DNA from: Vreelandella nanhaiensis
GTDB lineage: Bacteria > Pseudomonadota > Gammaproteobacteria > Pseudomonadales > Halomonadaceae
Direction of reading: 5' to 3'
Assembly (NCBI RefSeq): GCF_003990185.1
Contig: NZ_RZHF01000008.1
Location: 124,917 to 188,916, forward strand
DNA: 64,000 bases
The position numbers and the translations under genes are program-made. This document shows, in pieces, positions 52,328 to 61,562 of this stretch; position 1 is the stretch's first letter; every line of letters begins with the position of its first letter. The notes beneath the pieces were generated by a model. It was not told the origin of the DNA and did no database searches. It saw nothing but the letters and a program-made list of their open reading frames with translations.

Positions 52328-54508
52328 TCACGCCGCCAAACCGCTGTCGGCGAGCATCTCGCGGATTACCGCTTCAACATCGTGTTCGTTCGCCAACGCT
52401 GCATCTTCAAGCACTTTGGAAACTGTCGGCGGTGCCCAGCCTCCGGTTACCCGTTTCACAGGCTGGTCAAGGTAATCAAAAAAGCGTCGCTGGATCTCGT
52501 CAGCAATATGCGAACCGATGCTGGCACCTCGGGTCGTCTGCTCGACAATCGCGACCTTGCCCGTCTTGCGGATCGACTCGCCAATGGTCTCGTAATCGAT
52601 GTCCCGTAACGATAGAGTGCGTAGATCCACAATATCGACACCGCCGCCTAATTTGGCCGCCACTTGTCGGCAAGTTTCGACCATCGTGAGCGTGGTCAAT
52701 AACGTTAGCCGGTCCCCCTCAGCCACCTTGTGCGCCTGACCGATTGGTATGAAATGATCCAGGTTCTTTGGCACGAGCGCCTTGCTCCGGTGCAATTCCT
52801 GCGGCTCAAGGATCAATACCGGGTCCTGACAGCGTAAGGCCGAGTTCATCAGCCCCACATAATCAAAAGCAGTGGATGGTGCCAGGATGCGCCATCCGGG
52901 GAATAGGGCAAAGACACCGGCCGGATCCATCGAGTGCTGTGAGCCATATCCCTCATGACCGGGAATGCGACTACGCAAGACTAACGGTACGGATAACGTG
53001 CCACCGAATAGATGCCGCATCTTGCCGGCTTGGTTGAGAAGTTGGTCGCCAGCAACCAGGAAGAAATCGCTGTACATCAATTCGACAATCGGTTTCAGCC
53101 CGGAAGCTGCGGCGCCTGCCGCCAACCCACAGAAACCGTTTTCGGTAATAGGCGTGTTGACGATACGACCGGGAAATTCAGCAGGGAGCCCTTTGGTTGC
53201 CCCAACGGTGCCTCCCCCCATATTGGCAACATCTTCGCCGAACACATAGATCGACTCGTCCTCGCGCATACGAGCACCCATGACACGAGACATGGCCTCG
53301 ATAAGCGTCATTTCCTCGAGATCTTCCTTCGCGTAATCCTCGACTTCGGTGAATTGCACACCTTCGAATTCGGAAAGATCACCGGTGAGACCATTGTCGA
53401 CGGTTTCCGGGTCGGGCCACAATTCCGGCCGGATACGGCTGGACGAGCCCTTTCCTTCTATACAGCTTTCGTAGGCTGCTGCCACCGCTTCGCTAATGGC
53501 ATTGTCGATGGCATCGAATTGCTCCGTAGCGAGGCTCCCATGCTCGTTCAGCTTGTTACGCAAAAGGTCATACGGATCACGTACGCGCCAGCTTTCCTCC
53601 TCCTGCTTCGTGCGGTAGCCGAACGCACTCCCGGGGATGGCGGAGCTCTGATGATAATAGCGGTAGACATCGGCCTGGATGAACACCGGCCCGCCCTGTT
53701 CCCGTACCTGCTGAAGTGCCCAGTTGGCGGCATGCCATACCGACAATGGATTCATGCCATCCACTCGGATGGAGGGAATGCCGTGCGCCTGCGGCCGAGT
53801 CAGCAATTCCTGCTCACGAGTCGACTGGGCGACGCTCATCGATACGGCATATCGATTGTTTTCGAGAAAGAAAATCAACGGAAGCTCGTAGAGAGCCGCT
53901 AGATTCATGGCTTCATGAGTTGCGCCCTGATGCAACGCCCCATCACCAAAAAAGCTCACCATTACGGCATCGCCGCCCTTAGCTTTCTCGGCAAAAGCAT
54001 GGCCACAGGCAATCGGCAAACCTCCTGCCACGATAGCATTGGTGCCCATGATACCGAGCTCTTCCCGCCGCAAATGCATGGAACCACCACGTCCACCACT
54101 CCAGCCGTCCCTTAGTCCCAGTATCTCTGCCATCAAATGCCCTAGCTCAGTACGCATGGCCTCGGGTAATCTGGAACTCGTGGATGGATCGAACCCATCG
54201 TCATACAAGGCGTTTATCATCTTCGCCACGCACTGGTGATGGGCGCGGTGAGTGCCATTAATCATCGTGTCCCGCGGCAGTCCAGCCAGACATCCAGCGG
54301 CTCCCCCTTCTTGACCGATACTTGAGTGAGCAGGGCCGTGTACCAGTTTGAGCTTATCGAGCTGGAGAATACTTTCTTCGAACCTGCGTGCGGAAAGAAA
54401 CAGAGTTACCATACGCTTCGCATCCGCTGCATCCAGGCTCGCCCAGTCGCCTTCCTCGAGCTTTAGCGTCTGCATTGTTACTTCGTTGTTTATATTTTCG
54501 AACTTCAT
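52328..54508 (-). CDS. Fused E1 alpha-beta subunit of a thiamine-dependent 2-oxoacid (acetoin-type) dehydrogenase
   Basis: The 726-residue protein joins both E1 chains. Residues about 30-350 are the alpha part, with the thiamine-diphosphate motif GDGALHQGATHEAMNL starting at residue 188 and ENNRYA ending it. From about residue 395 the beta part begins (EEMTLIEAMSRV), with GEDVANMGGG, TPITENGFCGLAAGAA and HSMDPAGVFALFPG. Acetoin and pyruvate dehydrogenases usually have two separate genes, so the fusion is less common. It decarboxylates a 2-oxo acid or cleaves an alpha-hydroxy ketone or diketone and loads E2. ATG 54508 follows TGGAGATAACA. Confidence 0.92.
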   Translation of the reverse strand: MKFENINNEVTMQTLKLEEGDWASLDAADAKRMVTLFLSARRFEESILQLDKLKLVHGPAHSSIGQEGGAAGCLAGLPRDTMINGTHRAHHQCVAKMINALYDDGFDPSTSSRLPEAMRTELGHLMAEILGLRDGWSGGRGGSMHLRREELGIMGTNAIVAGGLPIACGHAFAEKAKGGDAVMVSFFGDGALHQGATHEAMNLAALYELPLIFFLENNRYAVSMSVAQSTREQELLTRPQAHGIPSIRVDGMNPLSVWHAANWALQQVREQGGPVFIQADVYRYYHQSSAIPGSAFGYRTKQEEESWRVRDPYDLLRNKLNEHGSLATEQFDAIDNAISEAVAAAYESCIEGKGSSSRIRPELWPDPETVDNGLTGDLSEFEGVQFTEVEDYAKEDLEEMTLIEAMSRVMGARMREDESIYVFGEDVANMGGGTVGATKGLPAEFPGRIVNTPITENGFCGLAAGAAASGLKPIVELMYSDFFLVAGDQLLNQAGKMRHLFGGTLSVPLVLRSRIPGHEGYGSQHSMDPAGVFALFPGWRILAPSTAFDYVGLMNSALRCQDPVLILEPQELHRSKALVPKNLDHFIPIGQAHKVAEGDRLTLLTTLTMVETCRQVAAKLGGGVDIVDLRTLSLRDIDYETIGESIRKTGKVAIVEQTTRGASIGSHIADEIQRRFFDYLDQPVKRVTGGWAPPTVSKVLEDAALANEHDVEAVIREMLADSGLAA

Positions 54509-54560
54509 TGTTATCTCCATTAGCTGGCACCAACTCGAGGCCGTAACGAGCATTCACCTC

Positions 54561-55325
54561 TTACACATGGGCGGTAACGCCACCATCCACGACAAGACTG
54601 ATGCCGGTAATGAAGTCAGAAGCGTGACTGGACAGAAAAACGGCGCTGCCGATCAAGTCGGCCGGCTCGCCCCAGCGTCGTAACGGTGTTGTGTCGACTA
54701 CCCGCTCGGCATGGCCAGGAATATCTATGCGTGCCTGTCGCGACAATGGAGTGTCTATCCAGCCAGGAAGAATTGTATTGACCGTTATATTCTGTTCAGC
54801 CCAGGAGCAGGCAAGCGATTTGGAGAGCTGAACCACACCGCCCTTGCTGGCGGCATAGGGACCAGTAACTTCGTTAGCGGCTAGCGAGAGAATTGAGCCT
54901 ACATTGATTATTTTGCCCTTCCCCGATGATCGTAATGGCGCAAAGGCGGCTTGGCACATCAAGAAGGTACCTTTGAGGTTGGTATCAATGATCTCTTCCC
55001 ACAGTGACTCGGGATATTCTTCGGGCCTCATCCGTGTGTTGGTCCCGGCACAGTTGACCAGAATATCCAGACCGCCAAAAGCTGAGACCGCTTCCATGAC
55101 AGCTGCTTCACAGGAAGACCTGTCGCGCACATCCAAAGAGACTGCCCGTACGTCCCCATTTTTCCCCCGTAAACGCGAAAGGGTAGCTTCACAGTTTTCT
55201 TTGGAGAGGTCAGCAAGTACGCATTTGGCACCGGCATCGACGAGGCCTTCAGCAATAGCGGCACCTATACCGCCTGCGGCACCCGTCACCAGTGCAACTC
55301 GACCGTTAAGTTCGAATAGGTTCAC
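54561..55325 (-). CDS. Short-chain dehydrogenase/reductase next to the TRAP genes
   Basis: The 254-residue classical SDR has TGAAGGIGAA, VNCAG, the Ser region NVGSILSLAAN, YAASKGG and the C-terminal FITGISLVVDGG. It is the first enzyme gene after the transporter genes and is followed 52 bases later by E1, so it probably performs the first oxidation of the imported compound. A second, clearly different SDR lies after E1, so the two probably act on different substrates or stereoisomers. Confidence 0.9.
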   Translation of the reverse strand: MNLFELNGRVALVTGAAGGIGAAIAEGLVDAGAKCVLADLSKENCEATLSRLRGKNGDVRAVSLDVRDRSSCEAAVMEAVSAFGGLDILVNCAGTNTRMRPEEYPESLWEEIIDTNLKGTFLMCQAAFAPLRSSGKGKIINVGSILSLAANEVTGPYAASKGGVVQLSKSLACSWAEQNITVNTILPGWIDTPLSRQARIDIPGHAERVVDTTPLRRWGEPADLIGSAVFLSSHASDFITGISLVVDGGVTAHV

Positions 55326-55364
55326 ACCATTATCCTCTTGTTATTTATAGTACTCGTATGTGAT

Positions 55365-56705
55365 TTAAAGTACTCGCGGCAGCCAGAGTGCAATACTTGG
55401 GAATATCATGATCAACAACAGCCCAAACAATTGGATTGCGACAAATGGAACGACACTCCGATAAATATCGCCTGTGGTGATACCGCTCGGCGTTATCGCT
55501 TTCAGATAGAACAGGGCATAGCCAAAAGGAGGGGTAAGAAAAGACGTTTGCAGGTTCACGGCTACCAGCACTGCAAACCAGATCAAGACATCATGCTGAC
55601 TAACTACAGTTGGTGCGAAGTCCAGATTACCTACGATGGGAGCCAGCAAAGGCAGTGCCAGAAAACTGATTTCTATCCACTCCAGAAAAAATCCCAAGAT
55701 AAAAATCAACAGCATGATTCCCAGCAATACTATATAAGGTTCGCCTCCCAGGAGACCAATTACATGCTCGATGAGATCATGGCCACCCAAACGACTGAAT
55801 ATGACGCCAAAAGCAGTAGCGCCGATCGCCAGGAAAAGAATCATTCCAGTCGTCAGTGTGGTTTCTCGCAATGCTGAACCAAACATCTCAAAGGTAAGCT
55901 TGCGGTTGGCAATCGCTATCAATAATGCACCAGCAGCCCCGATTGCGGCGCCCTCGGTTGGTGTTGCTATGCCGAGCACAATGGAAACCAGTACACTACT
56001 GATAAGTGCCGCAGGAACGATAAGGTTTATTGCCAGCCGACTTATCAACGAGCCTACTAGCTCAGACTCGTCTCGTTGCAGGGGCGGCGCTTTTTCAGGA
56101 TTACGCATGGCAATAAAGACGACATAACAGACATAGAAGAAACCCAGCATGGCTCCCGGAAGCAGCGCAGCAGCAAAGAGGCTGCCTATCGATACCTGCA
56201 TGATGTCGCCGAACACAACCAGCATGATGCTGGGGGGTATCAAGATCCCTAGCGTTCCAGACCCCAGGATGGTTCCCATGGCTAGCGATTTATCATAGCC
56301 CTGCCCTAGCATGACAGGCAGTGCCAGTGTACCCATCAGCACTACAGAAGCACCGATAATCCCTGTACTGGCTGCCATGACAATGCCAACGATAATGACC
56401 GACAGTGCCAGCCCGCCCGCTTTTCCCGCGAAAAGCCCTTCCAGCTCACGCAGCAAGTTTCGTGCAACTTCGGATTTATCCAGCATGATCCCCATGAATA
56501 CGAATAGCGGTATTGCCGCCAGGATCCAGTTAGATAGCACACCTCCATAGACGCGGTTAACGACCAAACCAAAAGTAGCGAGAGGAATATCACCAACCAG
56601 AGTAAAGATTAGCGATAATCCTCCCAGGAGAAGCGCCACCGGATAGCCAAGAAAGATTCCGAGCATCAGGCAGAAGAGCATGAGTGAAGGAAGAAAATAA
56701 GTCAC
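55365..56705 (-). CDS. TRAP transporter large permease (DctM)
   Basis: The 446-residue large permease has about twelve helices and the motifs FLGYPVALLLGG, IPLFVFMGIMLDKSEVARN, GSGTLGILIPPSIMLVVFGD, TPTEGAAIGAAGA and SFLTPPFGYALFYLKAI. The long form with a LLLIFILGFFLEWIEISFL segment is typical of the TRAP subfamily that takes up 2-oxo acids and related monocarboxylates. Its start overlaps the DctQ stop by 4 bases. Confidence 0.94.
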   Translation of the reverse strand: MTYFLPSLMLFCLMLGIFLGYPVALLLGGLSLIFTLVGDIPLATFGLVVNRVYGGVLSNWILAAIPLFVFMGIMLDKSEVARNLLRELEGLFAGKAGGLALSVIIVGIVMAASTGIIGASVVLMGTLALPVMLGQGYDKSLAMGTILGSGTLGILIPPSIMLVVFGDIMQVSIGSLFAAALLPGAMLGFFYVCYVVFIAMRNPEKAPPLQRDESELVGSLISRLAINLIVPAALISSVLVSIVLGIATPTEGAAIGAAGALLIAIANRKLTFEMFGSALRETTLTTGMILFLAIGATAFGVIFSRLGGHDLIEHVIGLLGGEPYIVLLGIMLLIFILGFFLEWIEISFLALPLLAPIVGNLDFAPTVVSQHDVLIWFAVLVAVNLQTSFLTPPFGYALFYLKAITPSGITTGDIYRSVVPFVAIQLFGLLLIMIFPSIALWLPRVL

Positions 56706-57316
56706 TCTGCCTCCTTTATTACATTATTGTCGTTATGGTCATTGTTTTTCTTTTCCATGAGCATACCCAGGTTTCTTAATATGCGCCCGCAGCCCGCCCC
56801 CAGCAGCAAGAAACAGCCTAGCGGAAGGGTTGCTTTCACTAGGTAGCGATCCATCAGACCACCACTATTTGATTGTTCTTCGAACAGAAATGCTCTTTCA
56901 GCGAACCCAAAAGAAAACCACAACAAGAAGGCGAAGAAGGGAATGAGTAATATCAAGTCTCCTAACAGATCCACCAGCACACGCCTCTTGGGCGGCATAC
57001 GAGCGAAAATGATGTCCACTCGTACGTGCCGGTCTTGCTGCAGGACATAGGACCCCGAAATCATGATGAACAGAGAGAACAAGTGCCACTGCAGCTCGGC
57101 AATGCTCACCATGTTCAATTGGTCGCCGAACAATGGTAGCCGCACCCCCCAGTCGGCCAAATGACTTAGCCCCAACGCTGAGCCAATGACAGTGAAGATA
57201 ACCACCGCAATGATGATGATCACCAACCATGCCGCCCAGTGCCCAGGGATAGCGAAGAGCTTCATTAGCGCTTCCCCGACGGCTATCAGCCGATTAGCAT
57301 TCGAAGTCCTAGCCAT
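56702..57316 (-). CDS. TRAP transporter small permease (DctQ, long form)
   Basis: The 204-residue protein has four spans. QLNMVSIAELQWHLFSLFIM, the DRHVRVDIIFARM loop and a C-terminal hydrophilic tail (MEKKNNDHNDNNVIKEAE) are visible. The larger size and the WHLF/DRHVRVDI motifs fit the DctQ type that pairs with TakP-like binding proteins. GCGGAGATAGAGC precedes the ATG. It overlaps dctM by ATGA. Confidence 0.88.
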   Translation of the reverse strand: MARTSNANRLIAVGEALMKLFAIPGHWAAWLVIIIIAVVIFTVIGSALGLSHLADWGVRLPLFGDQLNMVSIAELQWHLFSLFIMISGSYVLQQDRHVRVDIIFARMPPKRRVLVDLLGDLILLIPFFAFLLWFSFGFAERAFLFEEQSNSGGLMDRYLVKATLPLGCFLLLGAGCGRILRNLGMLMEKKNNDHNDNNVIKEAE

Positions 57317-57329
57317 GCTCTATCTCCGC

Positions 57330-58361
57330 TTACATATCTTGCAGGTCGTACCAGCGGTCTGCTCGTTCTACGTGAGCACTCAAGGACTCATATGCCTCGC
57401 GGAAGGTTTCGTCTCGTTCCATCTCTTCTGCGATCACCTCATCCGTCGCTTCACGTAGTGCATCGAGCACAGGCTCGGGGAACCGGCGCACTTCCACTCC
57501 AGCCTCTTCCAGCCGCGTAATGGCTTCTGCCTGATGCTGAATGGCGTTTGTCATGGACCAGAGCAGGGTCGAGCGGCAGGCAGCCGTCACCTGGTCTTGC
57601 TGCGTTTCGTCAAAGTCGTTCCAGACATCCATATTGATCAGGACAGAGTTGAAGCTCGCCGGCTGATGCCAACCAGGGAAGTAGTAGTAATCGGCAGCAT
57701 CATTTAGCTGGAGAGTCTCGTCGATGGCAGGCAAGGAAAATTCAGCGGCATCGATACGTCCACGGTCGAGCGATACATAGACCTCACCACCAGCAATGGT
57801 CTGGGGACTGGCACCGAGCTTTGCCAACGCGCGTCCTCCAAGACCACCTATCCGCATCCTAAGCCCTTCAAAGTCCCCTGGAGTGTTGATCTCCTTGTTG
57901 AACCAACCAGCAGGTTCAGCAGGAACAACAACGCAAGGGAGGACCTTGACGTTGTGCTGATCGTAAGCGCCTTGAATGATCTCCATTCCCTCACCTTCCC
58001 ACATCCAATCGGCGAAGGTGAGCGGTTCTGGCCCGAACGGTAACGAACCAGCTAGGTTGGCGACAGGAATCTCTCCACCCCAGTAAGCCATCCAGTCGTA
58101 GCCTGCCTCAATGGCACCCTGGCTTACCGCCGAAAAAACTTCCAAAGCAGGTACGAGTTCGCCGGCACCATGGATGTTGACACCTAATTCACCTCCGGTA
58201 ACGCGTTCTAGAGACTCACCGAAATATGTCAGGGCGTCGCCGAGATATAACATGTCCTCTGGAAACGTACTTGCAACGTCGAGATCGCGAGCTGAGGCAG
58301 TCGAAGCTGCCGCCATTGCGACGGCAGTGGTTAATGCAGCGGTTACGAAAACATGCTTCAT
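57330..58361 (-). CDS. TRAP transporter binding protein, TakP-like
   Basis: This 343-residue periplasmic protein has a signal peptide (cleavage near STASA-RD). Core motifs are IHGAGELVPALEVFSAVSQG, AEPAGWFNKEINTPGDFEGL, RMRIGGLGGRALAKLGASPQ, AGGEVYVSLDRGRIDAAEFS and the aromatic YYYFPGWHQPAS. GGEVY and the W-x-W-type pocket match binding proteins for 2-oxo acids (TakP) and related carboxylates. This fits the 2-oxoacid dehydrogenase genes in the same operon. GAAGAGGAGACAAGTC precedes the ATG. It is the first gene of the operon. Confidence 0.88.
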   Translation of the reverse strand: MKHVFVTAALTTAVAMAAASTASARDLDVASTFPEDMLYLGDALTYFGESLERVTGGELGVNIHGAGELVPALEVFSAVSQGAIEAGYDWMAYWGGEIPVANLAGSLPFGPEPLTFADWMWEGEGMEIIQGAYDQHNVKVLPCVVVPAEPAGWFNKEINTPGDFEGLRMRIGGLGGRALAKLGASPQTIAGGEVYVSLDRGRIDAAEFSLPAIDETLQLNDAADYYYFPGWHQPASFNSVLINMDVWNDFDETQQDQVTAACRSTLLWSMTNAIQHQAEAITRLEEAGVEVRRFPEPVLDALREATDEVIAEEMERDETFREAYESLSAHVERADRWYDLQDM

Positions 58362-58872
58362 GACTTGTCTCCTCTTCGGAGTTTATTGTCGTTGTCGTTG
58401 TCATTGCTTGGGTTTTACCCATATTGCTTCTTTGACGCTAGGACAGCCTGCCGTACCTGTCAAGATCACATATATGTGATCACAAAATAGTTTAGGCAAG
58501 GGGCCATCTTCCGGGCACTGATTATCGAAGAAAGTCGACACAAATCTTTACAAACTCAACCCATTGTTTTTACTTAATTTATTTCCGATATATACAGACA
58601 TTCCATGAAATGGACGTCACCATCAAGCGGCTTGGAGCTGGAAGTGCCTGAGATACATGAGTTCGTTTTTTACGAAGCCACACTATTTTAATGACGCATT
58701 CAGCCTCATTACCATCTCGTCTAGTGTAAGGCACTAGGCAAAACCCTCTCATACCGGCGAATCCACGCCGCCTCACAATCAGGAAAATAACAAGGTGTGA
58801 ATTAAGCATCATGGTAATCACGTCTTGAACTTGTGGGTGGCGAAGGACGCGACACAAGAGTGCGATAAGTCG
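58362..58872. other. Divergent regulatory region between dctP and the GMC oxidoreductase gene
   Basis: About 510 bases contain promoters for the leftward TRAP/dehydrogenase operon and for the rightward oxidoreductase gene. The 18-bp palindrome at 58464-58481 is the clearest element. No gene is seen. Confidence 0.5.
58464..58481. promoter_or_regulatory. Perfect 18-bp palindrome, candidate operator of the dehydrogenase operon
   Basis: GATCACATATATGTGATC is fully self-complementary, and its right arm extends to TGTGATCACA, itself palindromic. It lies about 103 bases upstream of the dctP start. The embedded GntR-type regulator at 50823-51518 is the likely binder; a CRP-like protein is an alternative because TGTGA and TCACA half-sites are present. 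Confidence 0.55.
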
Positions 58873-60504
58873 ATGGATTACAATAACGTTACCGAGACCT
58901 ACGACTACTTGATTATTGGAAGTGGTGCTGCTGGAGCCATTCTGGCGAACAGGCTGAGTGCCAGCGGCCACTATAGTGTCTGCCTGCTGGAAGCCGGCCC
59001 TTCGGATCGTCATCCCTTTATTCACATTCCCGCCGGTTTCATCAAGATGATTTTCAACCCGGCATATACGTGGCAGTTCACTACCGAGCCCAGCGAGCTA
59101 ACCCTCGGCCGTCGCATACCGATCCCTCAAGGACGCGTTCTCGGTGGCTCAACTTCGATCAATGGGCTGATATACAACCGCGGACAGCGCGAAGACTTTG
59201 ATCATTGGTCACGACTCGGCAATACGGGGTGGGATTACGAAAGTATATTGCCCTATTTCAAGCGTACCGAGCATAGCCTTGCCCGCGTCACCAAGTATCG
59301 TGGCCACGATGGGCCGATGCCAGTCAGCGACACCGACTGGAAACATCCAATAGCGGACGCCTTCATTGCCGGTGCTGAAGAACTCGGCATACCTGGTAAC
59401 GAAGATTATAACGGCCACACTCAGGAGGGTGCTGGCTACTTCCAGCGGACCATTCACAAAGGCCGCCGCATGAGCACAGCGCAAACTTATCTCAAGGCGG
59501 CAAAGCACCACAAGAGCCTGCGAATCAAGACGAGCGCTCAAGTCACGCGAATCCTGATCGAGAATGAGCGTGCCGTTGGTGTGGAATATCGGGAAGCGCG
59601 TGGCCAGTCCAACTCTCAAATCGCAGCACGGCGAGAGGTAATACTCTGTGCAGGCGCCATCAATACTCCGAAACTGTTGCAGCTCTCGGGTATCGGTGAA
59701 TCTGAGCATTTGCAAGGCCTCGGCCTGCCGGTTTCACACGCGCTTCCAGGGGTCGGCCAGCACTTGAAAGACCACTATTCGGTGCGGGTCGTCGCAAGAG
59801 TAAAGAACAGTCGAACCATCAATGAACTTGCTAGAGGTTTTCAGCTCAGCGGACAGATCCTTAACTGGATACTACGCCGTCCCAGTATTCTCGCGTTGAG
59901 CCCATCACTGGTTTATTACTTCTGGAAAACGGACGAAGCTCTGCCTACCTCTGACTTGCAAGGGGTATTCACCCCGGCAAGCTATAAAGAGGGTTATGTC
60001 GGCGTTCTGGATGATTATCCCGGCATGACTTGCGGGGTATGGCAGCACCGCCCCAGGAGTTCCGGATTTGTTCGGATCACATCCAAGGATCCTTTTGCTG
60101 CACCTATGGTCCAGCCGAACTATCTGCAGGACCCCCATGACCGTGAAATCCTGATCAAAGGCATTCGGCTCGCAAGACGATTGCTGGAATCTGAAAGGCT
60201 TTCTCATTACATGGATGGTGAAGTGCTGCCGGGCGGTTCCACACAGAGCGATGAGGAATTGCTCGCATTCGCCAGTCGGTTCGGCGTCTCTTCCTACCAT
60301 CTCAACGGAACAGCCAAAATGGGTCCCGCTGATGACGCCATGGCCGTTGTCGACCCCGAACTCAGGGTCCATGGCCTCCAGGGGCTGCGAATTGCCGACT
60401 CTTCGGTAATGCCCGAGATACCTTCAGCGAATATCTGCGCCGCCACGATGATGATCGCAGAGAAAGCTGCCGATTTGATACTTGGGTCTTCCCACCCTTC
60501 TTAG
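58873..60504 (+). CDS. GMC-family FAD alcohol oxidoreductase (choline/PEG dehydrogenase-like)
   Basis: The 543-residue flavoenzyme of the glucose-methanol-choline family has the FAD site YLIIGSGAAGAILANRLS, GGSTSINGLIYNRGQREDF, GAINTPKLLQLSGIG, and the catalytic His476 in YHLNGTAKMG with partner Asn520 in IPSANICAA. It oxidises a primary alcohol to an aldehyde and passes electrons to a quinone or other acceptor. ATG at 58873 (MDYNNVTETYDYLIIGSG) is chosen from homologue starts; the ribosome-binding site is weak. It is divergent from the TRAP operon. The aldehyde dehydrogenase of that operon is a plausible next step. Confidence 0.92.
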   Translation: MDYNNVTETYDYLIIGSGAAGAILANRLSASGHYSVCLLEAGPSDRHPFIHIPAGFIKMIFNPAYTWQFTTEPSELTLGRRIPIPQGRVLGGSTSINGLIYNRGQREDFDHWSRLGNTGWDYESILPYFKRTEHSLARVTKYRGHDGPMPVSDTDWKHPIADAFIAGAEELGIPGNEDYNGHTQEGAGYFQRTIHKGRRMSTAQTYLKAAKHHKSLRIKTSAQVTRILIENERAVGVEYREARGQSNSQIAARREVILCAGAINTPKLLQLSGIGESEHLQGLGLPVSHALPGVGQHLKDHYSVRVVARVKNSRTINELARGFQLSGQILNWILRRPSILALSPSLVYYFWKTDEALPTSDLQGVFTPASYKEGYVGVLDDYPGMTCGVWQHRPRSSGFVRITSKDPFAAPMVQPNYLQDPHDREILIKGIRLARRLLESERLSHYMDGEVLPGGSTQSDEELLAFASRFGVSSYHLNGTAKMGPADDAMAVVDPELRVHGLQGLRIADSSVMPEIPSANICAATMMIAEKAADLILGSSHPS

Positions 60505-60642
60505 CTTCCGCTAAGGCTAATGCTAAAGACTCGCCAAGGCTACTTAGAGCACCTAAGGCTTACTGAACATTCATAACCAAAGCCCTCAAAAGATAATGGA
60601 AAAAGACCACCGTCTGCCAAGCAAACTTAAGCATTGGCGGTT

Positions 60643-61195
60643 TCAAGTTCCAAGCACAACGTTAGTGAAGGACGCTCGGATCAGCGACGGATTTCTTGAG
60701 GACCTCGGCGTAAACTTCCAACGACTTTCGCCAGCCAGTGTCTTGCGTAATCGTGCATTCAGTGAGTCGGCTATCTCGCCGAGCCCTTCCTGGCTGTAGA
60801 TCGTCAGATGCTTGTCCTTCGGTAGGCACTGTCTCAACAGCGCGTTGGTGTTAAGGGGGGCGGCCATCCGCTTGGAACCTCGCTGCCATGGTCTATGCGG
60901 GTCAGCAAGGTAAATAGCAGTACCAATTCGCTGAGTAATCTCGGCGTGTTTAACTATCTCGTTCATGCTCAGAAGTCATGTATAGCCGCTGCGCCCTCGG
61001 GATATCGTTTAGCCTTTCGCTAAATCCTACCACCGCCGCAATGACCGTCGTACCCTCCTGCTTAATTACCACTTTAAAACGCGTCGTTCGGTCGATGGCA
61101 GAACGATTATTGGCGCCTATAATAATGCCACCTTCCTATTGGCCCAGCACTCTGGTGGCTAGGAATTATTCGGTTTTCTACTTCAGGTGACCGTA
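60643..61195 (-). pseudogene. IS30-family transposase remnant
   Basis: On the minus strand, fragments of an IS30 DDE transposase can be read in changing frames. Upstream is IIIGANNRSAI, RTTRFKVVIK and FSERLNDIPRAQRL. After a frameshift near 60966 come HAEITQRIGTAIYLADPH, RPWQRGSKR, NTNALLRQCLPKDKHLTIYS and EIADSLNARLRKTL. Homologues have NENTNGLLRQ and SLNxRPRKTL at these places. Frameshifts and missing termini show that it is inactive. Confidence 0.85.
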
Positions 61196-61562
61196 TATAG
61201 AGCCGATGGGATCTGGGACTTGTTGACGCCTATCCGAACTTGGGATGCCAGGGCGGTGTTTTCCATTTCCCTGGCATAAAAAGGCGATTAAATTTTGCTT
61301 CAGCGTCCCTTACAGCATCATATATAGAACCTTGTAAGTCTCATACGAGACATGCCATGCTGGTTCGTTTGGCTACATACACTTTAGTCTGCGAGCGATC
61401 TGGCATGGTGAACAGTACCTGCTTAGGAGCTCAGGTAGTTTAGGCTTAAATAGCCTGTCCCAAAGTCATTTATGGCAAGCGTGCCCCCCATTCACGAAGT
61501 GGGTTGAGTTTATGTAGAACCTGGTTAATGCCTCGCATAACCAAGACTTCCGTGACCTTTAA
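61196..61562. other. Non-coding stretch between IS30 remnant and tRNA-Arg remnant
   Basis: About 370 bases without a recognisable gene. Only short frames occur, without start signals. Confidence 0.4.
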
